Source of the DNA: Burkholderia sp. BCC0506
GTDB taxonomy: Bacteria > Pseudomonadota > Gammaproteobacteria > Burkholderiales > Burkholderiaceae
Direction of reading: 5' to 3'
Length of the DNA: 64,000 nucleotides
NCBI RefSeq assembly: GCF_902833145.1
Contig: NZ_CADFEN010000005.1
Span: 186,001 to 250,000, forward strand
Below the pieces are notes generated by a model, which saw nothing but the letters and a program-made list of their open reading frames with translations, searched no databases and was not told where the DNA came from. Shown one piece after another: positions 58,289-64,000 of this stretch; the first letter of the stretch is position 1, and each line of letters starts with the position of its first letter. The position numbers and the translations under genes were made by a program.

Positions 58289-59629
58289 ATGACTGAACAG
58301 AAACGCAAGATCGAGAAGCTCACCGGCGTCAAGGGCATGAACGACATCCTTCCGCAGGATGCCGGCCTGTGGGAGTTCTTCGAAGCTACCGTGAAATCGC
58401 TGCTGCGCGCGTACGGCTACCAGAACATCCGCACGCCGATCGTCGAACATACGCAGCTCTTCACGCGCGGCATCGGCGAAGTCACCGACATCGTCGAGAA
58501 GGAGATGTACAGCTTCACCGACGCGCTGAACGGCGAGAACCTGACGATGCGCCCGGAAAACACCGCGGCCGTCGTGCGCGCGGCGATCGAGCACAACATG
58601 CTGTACGACGGGCCGAAGCGCCTGTGGTACATCGGCCCGATGTTCCGTCACGAGCGTCCGCAGCGCGGCCGTTATCGCCAGTTCCACCAGGTCGGCGTCG
58701 AGGCGCTCGGCTTCGCGGGCCCGGATGCGGATGCCGAGATCATCATGATGTGCCAGCGCCTGTGGGACGATCTCGGCCTGACCGGCATCAAGCTCGAGAT
58801 CAACTCGCTCGGCCTCGCCGAAGAGCGCGCCGCGCATCGCGTCGAACTGATCAAGTACCTCGAGCAGTTTGCCGACGTGCTCGACGAGGACGCGAAGCGT
58901 CGCCTGTATACGAATCCGCTGCGCGTGCTCGACACGAAGAATCCCGCGCTGCAGGACATCGCGCAGAACGCGCCGAAGCTGATCGACTTCCTCGGCGACG
59001 AATCGCGTGCGCACTTCGAAGGGCTGCAGCGCCTGCTGCTCGCGAACAACATTCCGTTCAAGATCAATCCGCGTCTCGTGCGCGGCCTCGACTACTACAA
59101 CCTGACCGTGTTCGAGTGGGTGACCGACAAGCTCGGCGCGCAGGGCACGGTCGCGGCCGGCGGCCGCTACGATCCGCTGATCGAGCAGCTCGGCGGCAAG
59201 CCGACCGCCGCGTGCGGCTGGGCGATGGGCATCGAGCGCATTCTCGAGCTGCTGAAGGAAGAGGATCTCGCGCCCGAGCAGGAAGGTGTCGACGTGTACG
59301 TGGTGCACCAGGGCGAAACCGCGCGCGAACAGGCGTTCATCGCGGCCGAGCGTCTGCGCGATACGGGCCTCGACGTGATCTTCCACTGCAGCGCCGACGG
59401 CGCGCCGGCGAGCTTCAAGTCGCAGATGAAGCGGGCCGATGCGAGCGGCGCCGCGTTCGCGGTGATCTTCGGCGAAGAAGAGGTCGCGAACGGCACGGTG
59501 GGTGTGAAAGCGTTGCGCGGCGCGGGTGCGGAAGGGGAAAAGAACGTTCAGCAGACCGTACCGGTCGAAAGCTTGACCGAATTCCTAATCAATGCGATGG
59601 TTGCATCCGCCGAAGACGGCGACGACTGA
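58289..59629 (+). CDS. hisS: Histidyl-tRNA synthetase
   Basis: A 446-residue class II synthetase: motif 1 near [19 protein letters not shown], motif 2 in [20 protein letters not shown], the HisA motif [15 protein letters not shown] and motif 3 [22 protein letters not shown]-terminal anticodon-binding domain follows. It lies 20 bases after ispG and has a poor ribosome-binding site. Confidence 0.97.
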   Translation: MTEQKRKIEKLTGVKGMNDILPQDAGLWEFFEATVKSLLRAYGYQNIRTPIVEHTQLFTRGIGEVTDIVEKEMYSFTDALNGENLTMRPENTAAVVRAAIEHNMLYDGPKRLWYIGPMFRHERPQRGRYRQFHQVGVEALGFAGPDADAEIIMMCQRLWDDLGLTGIKLEINSLGLAEERAAHRVELIKYLEQFADVLDEDAKRRLYTNPLRVLDTKNPALQDIAQNAPKLIDFLGDESRAHFEGLQRLLLANNIPFKINPRLVRGLDYYNLTVFEWVTDKLGAQGTVAAGGRYDPLIEQLGGKPTAACGWAMGIERILELLKEEDLAPEQEGVDVYVVHQGETAREQAFIAAERLRDTGLDVIFHCSADGAPASFKSQMKRADASGAAFAVIFGEEEVANGTVGVKALRGAGAEGEKNVQQTVPVESLTEFLINAMVASAEDGDD

Positions 59630-59684
59630 TCGCGCTGGCATCCGCTCGACAAGAAAAGCCTGAACAGGAAGGAATCGCTCGCCG

Positions 59685-60314
59685 ATGAGTTATCACGACG
59701 AACAAGAATCGATTGAAAGTCTCAAGGCGTGGTGGGCCCGCTGGGGCAACCTCACCACGTGGATCGTGCTCGCGGCGCTCGTCGTCGCGGCCGGTTTCAA
59801 CGGCTGGAACTACTGGCAGCGCCGTCAGGCCGCCGAGGCGTCCGGGCTGTACGAGCAGGTCCAGAAAGCTGCCGCCGCGAACGACAAGGCGACGATGGCC
59901 CGCGCGGCTGCCGACATGGAAGACAAGTTCGGCAGCACGCCGTATGCGCAGATGACGGCGCTCGCGGCCGCGAAGACGCTCTATGCGGCCGGCGATGCGG
60001 CAGGCGCGAAGGCGCAGCTGCAATGGGCCGTCGATCACGCCAAGGACGACGAGTACAAGCAGATCGCGAAGCTGCGCCTCGCGTCGCTGCTGCTCGACGA
60101 GAAGGCGTACGATGCGGGCCTCGCGCTGCTCTCGGGTACGCCGGTCGATGCATTCAAGGGCCTCGTGGCCGATCGTCGCGGCGATCTGCTTGCCGCGCAA
60201 GGCAAGACCGACGATGCGCGCGCGGCTTACAAGCTTGCGCTCGACGGCCTGTCGAAGGACGACCAGTCCGCGCGCCAGCTCGTGCAGTTCAAGCTGGACG
60301 CGCTCGGCGGCTGA
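59685..60314 (+). CDS. YfgM-like tetratricopeptide protein
   Basis: A 209-residue membrane-anchored periplasmic protein: one helix near residues 24-43 (LTTWIVLAALVVAAGFNGW) and then TPR-like helices (MTALAAAKTLYAAGDAAGAKAQLQWAVD). E. coli YfgM is a partner of the SecYEG and PpiD chaperones. It is located between hisS and bamB as in E. coli. Confidence 0.9.
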   Translation: MSYHDEQESIESLKAWWARWGNLTTWIVLAALVVAAGFNGWNYWQRRQAAEASGLYEQVQKAAAANDKATMARAAADMEDKFGSTPYAQMTALAAAKTLYAAGDAAGAKAQLQWAVDHAKDDEYKQIAKLRLASLLLDEKAYDAGLALLSGTPVDAFKGLVADRRGDLLAAQGKTDDARAAYKLALDGLSKDDQSARQLVQFKLDALGG

Positions 60315-60355
60315 ATTCCGGCCCCCTCAACCTCTTAACTCTGCTTCGCTAACCG

Positions 60356-61501
60356 ATGAATTTGCTGAAACGTTACGCTGTGCCCGTTGCCTGCGCGGCG
60401 GCTGTCCTCGCTCTGGCGGCGTGCTCGTCGTCGAAGGACGCGCGACGCGTGCCGACGCCGCTCACCGAGTTCAAGCCCGTCATGGACGTGCAACAGGTCT
60501 GGAAGGCGAGCGTCGGCAAGGGCGGGCGCTATCTGTTCTCGCCGGTGGCCGTGGGCGACGCCGTCTATGCGGCGGGCGAAAACGGTTCGGTCGAGAAGAT
60601 CGACGCGAAGACGGGCCAGACGCTGTGGCGCTCGAAGGTCGGCTCTGACCTGTCGGCCGGTGTCGGCAGCGACGGCAACCTGACGGCGGTCGGCGCGTTG
60701 AAGGGCGGCGTGTTCGTGCTGGGCCCGGACGGCAAGCAACTGTGGAAGACCAGCGTGCAGGGCGAGATCTTCTCGCCGCCGCTCGTCGGCAACGGCCTCG
60801 TGATCGTCCGCACGATCGACGGCCAGGTGATCGCGTTCAACGCACAGACGGGCGAGCAGAAGTGGAACTACCGCAACCGCGCGGTGCCGCTGAATCTGCG
60901 CGTGTCGGCCGGCATGACGTTCGCGGGCGACGCGGCCGTGCTCGCGGGCTTCCCGGGCGGCGGCCTCGTCGCGATCAACCTGCAGACGGGCGAGCCCTTC
61001 TGGCAGACCCCGGTGTCGTTCCCGAAGGGCGTGACCGAGGTCGAGCGCATCAACGACGTGAGCGGCCCGCCGACGCTCGTCGGCGCGCAAACCTGCGCGG
61101 TGACGTTCCAGGGTCAGCTCGGCTGCTTCGATGCGAACTCGGGCCGTCCGCTGTGGGAAAAGCCGTTCTCGAGCCGCAGCGGCGTCGCGCAGGACGATGC
61201 GGTGGTCGCCGGCGGCGACGACTGGTCGGTCGTCACCGCGTACGATGCGGCCACGGGCAATCAGCTCTGGCGCAACGACAAGCTGAAGAGCCGGGACGTC
61301 GGCGTGCCGTATCTGCTCGGGCATGCGGTCGTGATGGGCGATTACAAGGGCTTCGTGCACTTCCTGTCGCGCGAGGACGGCAGCTTCATCGCGCGGATGA
61401 AGACCGACGGCAGCGCGATCACGGCGGCGCCGGTCCTCGCGGGCAATACGCTCGTCGTGCAGACGAAGGACGGCGGCCTGTACGGGTTCCGCCCGCGCTG
61501 A
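60356..61501 (+). CDS. bamB: BamB, outer membrane assembly lipoprotein
   Basis: A 381-residue lipoprotein with lipobox LAAC (Cys23) and eight beta-propeller blades of the PQQ type (GQTLWRSKVGSD, GEQKWNYRNRAVP, GRPLWEKPFSSR, GNQLWRNDKL). It is a component of the Bam complex that folds outer-membrane beta barrels. It lies between yfgM and der, the usual place. Confidence 0.95.
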   Translation: MNLLKRYAVPVACAAAVLALAACSSSKDARRVPTPLTEFKPVMDVQQVWKASVGKGGRYLFSPVAVGDAVYAAGENGSVEKIDAKTGQTLWRSKVGSDLSAGVGSDGNLTAVGALKGGVFVLGPDGKQLWKTSVQGEIFSPPLVGNGLVIVRTIDGQVIAFNAQTGEQKWNYRNRAVPLNLRVSAGMTFAGDAAVLAGFPGGGLVAINLQTGEPFWQTPVSFPKGVTEVERINDVSGPPTLVGAQTCAVTFQGQLGCFDANSGRPLWEKPFSSRSGVAQDDAVVAGGDDWSVVTAYDAATGNQLWRNDKLKSRDVGVPYLLGHAVVMGDYKGFVHFLSREDGSFIARMKTDGSAITAAPVLAGNTLVVQTKDGGLYGFRPR

Positions 61502-61517
61502 CGCGCGGCAAACAGGT

Positions 61518-61591
61518 GCGGCCGTGGCGCGGCGGGCGGGTCCCGCGCGCCGCGGCCGCGCGACTTGAAGGCGGCCGGCGTTCCCGGCCGC
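61518..61591 (+). terminator. GC-rich hairpins after bamB
   Basis: Two inverted repeats: GCGGCC/GGCCGC arms at 61518-61523 and 61554-61559, and a perfect GCGGCCGG/CCGGCCGC stem at 61571-61578 and 61584-61591. The T-poor tail TCGGTATTT follows. It probably weakens read-through into der. Confidence 0.45.
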
Positions 61592-61703
61592 TCGGTATTT
61601 GAAAGGCAGTTCGAGACGAAAGACGACGGCGCGCAGGACGCGCGTCGGGCGCGCGCATCCGGCGCGGCGCGAATTCGTGATATTTTCATTCAGCGCAGCC
61701 GCC

Positions 61704-61730
61704 CGCAGCAGCGGGCCTCCCGCTGCTGCG
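61704..61730 (+). other. Perfect 12-bp hairpin in the der leader
   Basis: CGCAGCAGCGGG (61704-61715) pairs with CCCGCTGCTGCG (61719-61730) around a 3-base loop, ending 20 bases before the der ATG. There is no T run, so it is not a standard terminator. It may affect ribosome access or mRNA stability. Confidence 0.55.
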
Positions 61731-61750
61731 CTTCACCGTAGAAAACACAG

Positions 61751-63088
61751 ATGAAACCGGTCATTGCCCTCGTTGGGCGCCCCAATGTGGGGAAATCCAC
61801 GCTGTTCAACCGGCTCACGCGCTCGCGCGATGCGCTGGTCGCCGACTTGCCGGGCCTGACGCGCGATCGCCATTACGGCGAAGGGCGCGTCGGCGAGCGG
61901 CCGTACCTGGTCGTCGATACGGGCGGCTTCGAACCCGTCGCGAAGGACGGCATCCTGCACGAAATGGCGCGCCAGACGCGGCAGGCCGTCGAGGAAGCCG
62001 ATATCGTCGTGTTCATCGTCGACGGCCGCAACGGGCTCGCGCCGCAGGACAAGTCGATCGCCGACTACCTGCGCAAGACCGGCCGGCCGATCTTCCTCGT
62101 CGTCAACAAGGCCGAGGGGATGAAGTACACGTCGGTCGCGTCCGAGTTCTACGAGCTGGGGCTCGGCGATCCGCGCGCGATCTCGGCCGCGCACGGCGAC
62201 GGCGTGACCGACATGATCAACGAGGCGCTCGCGGTGGCCTATGCGGACCGGCCGGAGGAAGAGGACGAGAACGACCCGTCGCGCGGCATCAAGATCGCGA
62301 TCGTCGGCCGTCCCAACGTCGGCAAGTCGACGCTCGTCAACGCGCTGATCGGCGAAGACCGCGTGATCGCGTTCGACATGCCGGGCACGACGCGCGATTC
62401 GATCTACGTCGACTTCGAGCGTAACGGCAAGAAATACACGCTGATCGATACGGCCGGCCTGCGCCGCCGCGGCAAGGTGTTCGAGGCGATCGAGAAGTTC
62501 TCGGTCGTGAAGACGCTGCAGTCGATCTCCGACGCGAACGTCGTCATTCTTCTGCTGGATGCACAGCAGGACATTTCCGACCAGGACGCGCACATCGCCG
62601 GCTTCGTCGTCGAGCAGGGCCGCGCGCTCGTGATCGGCGTCAACAAGTGGGACGGCCTCGACGACCACGCGCGCGATCGCGCGAAAGCGGATTTGACCCG
62701 CAAGCTGAAATTCCTCGACTTCGCGAAATCGCACTTCATTTCGGCCGCGAAGAAGACGGGTATCGGCGCGCTGATGCGCTCGGTCGACGATGCCTACGCG
62801 GCGGCGATGTCGAAGCTGCCGACGCCGAAGCTCACGCGCGCGCTGATCGAGGCCGTCGAATTCCAGCAGCCGCGCCGTCGCGGCCCGGTGCGTCCGAAAT
62901 TGCGCTACGCGCACCAGGGTGGCCAGAATCCGCCGATCATCGTGATCCACGGCAACGCGCTCGACGCGGTGACGGAAACCTACAAGCGCTACCTGGAAAA
63001 CCGGTTCCGCGAAACTTTCTCGCTGACCGGGACTCCATTGCGCATAGAGTTCCGCTCGTCGAACAACCCGTACGCGGACAAGGGCTGA
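61751..63088 (+). CDS. der: GTPase Der (EngA)
   Basis: A 445-residue tandem-GTPase needed for 50S ribosome assembly. The first G1 motif GRPNVGKST is at residues 8-16 and the second near 183-195, with DTGG/DTAG switch II segments, NKAE and NKWD base-specificity motifs, and a C-terminal KH-like domain ([23 protein letters not shown]). Length fits the family. Confidence 0.98.
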   Translation: MKPVIALVGRPNVGKSTLFNRLTRSRDALVADLPGLTRDRHYGEGRVGERPYLVVDTGGFEPVAKDGILHEMARQTRQAVEEADIVVFIVDGRNGLAPQDKSIADYLRKTGRPIFLVVNKAEGMKYTSVASEFYELGLGDPRAISAAHGDGVTDMINEALAVAYADRPEEEDENDPSRGIKIAIVGRPNVGKSTLVNALIGEDRVIAFDMPGTTRDSIYVDFERNGKKYTLIDTAGLRRRGKVFEAIEKFSVVKTLQSISDANVVILLLDAQQDISDQDAHIAGFVVEQGRALVIGVNKWDGLDDHARDRAKADLTRKLKFLDFAKSHFISAAKKTGIGALMRSVDDAYAAAMSKLPTPKLTRALIEAVEFQQPRRRGPVRPKLRYAHQGGQNPPIIVIHGNALDAVTETYKRYLENRFRETFSLTGTPLRIEFRSSNNPYADKG

Positions 63089-63149
63089 AGCACGTCCCGC
63101 AACGGCTAGGCCGCAAGGCCTATGCCCGGGCGGGGCAGGCAAAATCGGC

Positions 63150-63196
63150 TATAGTGTAGCGATTGGCGGCGGATCTCTTTTTCTTCGTCGCCAATC
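63150..63196 (+). promoter_or_regulatory. hfq promoter -10 and leader hairpin
   Basis: TATAGT (63150-63155) is a likely -10. The RNA would start near 63161, just at the foot of a hairpin: GATTGGCGGCG (63161-63171) with CGTCGCCAATC (63186-63196), one mismatch, around a U/C-rich loop. An A-rich tract follows just before the ribosome site. Confidence 0.55.
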
Positions 63197-63229
63197 CAGA
63201 TCAACCTGCAAAAAAAGATGGAGTACGCC

Positions 63230-63469
63230 ATGAGCAACAAAGGGCAATTGTTACAAGACCCGTTTTTGAACGCACTGCGCAAAGAGCACGTTCCCGTTTC
63301 GATTTACCTCGTCAACGGCATCAAGCTTCAAGGGAACATTGAATCGTTCGACCAGTACGTCGTGTTGCTCCGTAATACGGTGACCCAGATGGTTTACAAG
63401 CACGCCATCTCGACGGTCGTGCCGGCGCGCCCGGTGAATTTCCACCCGGACGCGGAAGCTTCGTCCTAA
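63230..63469 (+). CDS. hfq: RNA chaperone Hfq
   Basis: A 79-residue hexameric Sm-like RNA chaperone. [34 protein letters not shown] and [14 protein letters not shown] are the Sm1 and Sm2 motifs. The C-terminal tail is short (about 10 residues) compared with E. coli. GGAG at 63220 supports the start at 63230. B. cepacia complex genomes also have a second, longer Hfq, which is not in this window. Confidence 0.98.
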
Positions 63470-63478
63470 CCCATCGCA

Positions 63479-63529
63479 GCGGCCGGCATCCGGTCGCCGC
63501 GAGCGACCGATGCCAGCCGCCTTATCTTG
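63479..63529 (+). terminator. Long hairpin between hfq and hflX
   Basis: Arms of about 18 nt (63479-63497 with 63503-63520), one bulge and one mismatch, followed by CTTATCTTG. It is strong enough to stop part of the transcription at the end of hfq while leaving some read-through to hflX. Confidence 0.55.
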
Positions 63530-64000
63530 ACACCCGATAATTTGATCAACGCAGCGCTCGTCGGCATCGATTTCGGCAAGACCGATTTCGAGGCCAGTCT
63601 CGAAGAACTCAGTCTTCTCGCCTCCAGCGCGGGGGCCCGTCCCGCCGTCACCCTCACGGGGCGTCGCGCCAGTCCCGATGCCAAGATGTTCATCGGCAGC
63701 GGCAAAGCCGATGAACTGCGGCTTGCCTGCGACGCGCACAACGTCGAAATCGTCATCTTCAACCACGCATTGGCGCCGGCCCAGCAACGCAATCTGGAGC
63801 AGGCGCTTAACAGGCGCGTGGTCGATCGCACGAGCCTCATTCTCGACATCTTCGCGCAGCGTGCCCGCAGCCATGAAGGCAAGCTGCAGGTCGAGCTCGC
63901 GCAGCTTCAATACCTGTCGACCCGGCTCATTCGCGCGTGGACCCACCTCGAGCGGCAAAAGGGCGGTATCGGCCTGCGCGGCCCCGGCGAAACCCAGCTC
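63527..64000 (+). CDS. hflX: GTPase HflX, N-terminal part (cut by window edge)
   Basis: 158 codons are visible. The N-terminal HflX domain is clear: ALVGIDFGKTDFEASLEELSLLASSAGA, then GSGKADELRLACDAHNVEIVIFNHALAPAQQRNLEQAL and VVDRTSLILDIFAQRARSHEGKLQVELAQLQYLSTRL, reaching GGIGLRGPGETQL. The GTPase domain lies outside. HflX splits stalled ribosomes after heat and antibiotic stress. Only TTG starts (63527 or 63542) are available, neither with a ribosome site, so the start is uncertain. The order hfq-hflX is conserved. Confidence 0.92.
   Translation, partial: MTPDNLINAALVGIDFGKTDFEASLEELSLLASSAGARPAVTLTGRRASPDAKMFIGSGKADELRLACDAHNVEIVIFNHALAPAQQRNLEQALNRRVVDRTSLILDIFAQRARSHEGKLQVELAQLQYLSTRLIRAWTHLERQKGGIGLRGPGETQL

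Overview
The window is about two thirds G+C and densely coded. Its gene content and order (a split-arnA arn cluster, alaA-hom-thrC-moeA-moaD-moaE, surE-pcm-nlpD-rpoS, ispG-hisS-yfgM-bamB-der-hfq-hflX, and an acoRXABC-lipA acetoin operon) point to a Burkholderia main chromosome, most likely the B. cepacia complex. I see no insertion sequence, phage, CRISPR array, tRNA or rRNA gene. This is core chromosome with a few variable transporter and regulator modules.

Region by region. 1-2588: the start of an NlpC/P60 lipoprotein gene and a PIN-PhoH ATPase, both leftward. 2589-10951: a leftward run made of a DUF498 protein, then arnT, an SMR-type flippase subunit, arnB, arnC, a free-standing ArnA formyltransferase, a free-standing ArnA dehydrogenase/decarboxylase, arnD and bcp. 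Together the arn genes make L-Ara4N and transfer it to lipid A, the main basis of polymyxin resistance in this genus. 11268-17598: alaA, hom and thrC (amino acid synthesis), then moeA, moaD and moaE (molybdopterin). 17659-18967: a truncated haemoglobin gene divergent from nsrR. 19097-23005: clpB behind a clear heat-shock promoter, then yidB-like and comEA-like genes. 23255-24170: a MerR regulator coupled to a carboxymuconolactone-decarboxylase-family protein. 24190-31927: the acetoin catabolic locus, with acoR divergent from acoX-acoA-acoB-acoC-lipA, which has a consensus sigma-54 promoter and palindromic upstream sites.

31939-35054: a MATE transporter and an ArnT-like membrane glycosyltransferase, tightly coupled. 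35274-40535, all leftward: rpmE2, mtfA, an MFS pump with its own MerR regulator, rho and trxA. 40924-44577: 4.5S RNA (ffs), dnaX, ybaB and recR. 44626-49746: a class III CoA-transferase, then surE-pcm-nlpD-rpoS. 49750-53800: a DEDD exonuclease, an EEP-family phosphodiesterase (leftward), rlmD and a Bax-inhibitor-1 family protein (leftward). 54050-64000: ndk, rlmN, rodZ-like, ispG, hisS, yfgM-like, bamB, der, hfq and the 5' part of hflX.

No obviously new multi-gene system is present. The most promising second-look items are regulatory: two genes (dnaX, surE) whose -10 elements place transcription at or next to the start codon; structured leaders before hfq and der; the palindromes upstream of the aco operon; MerR-type dyads embedded in promoters; and the uncharacterised MATE/ArnT-like pair. 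All statements rest on reading the sequence and on general family knowledge. No search or folding program was run.
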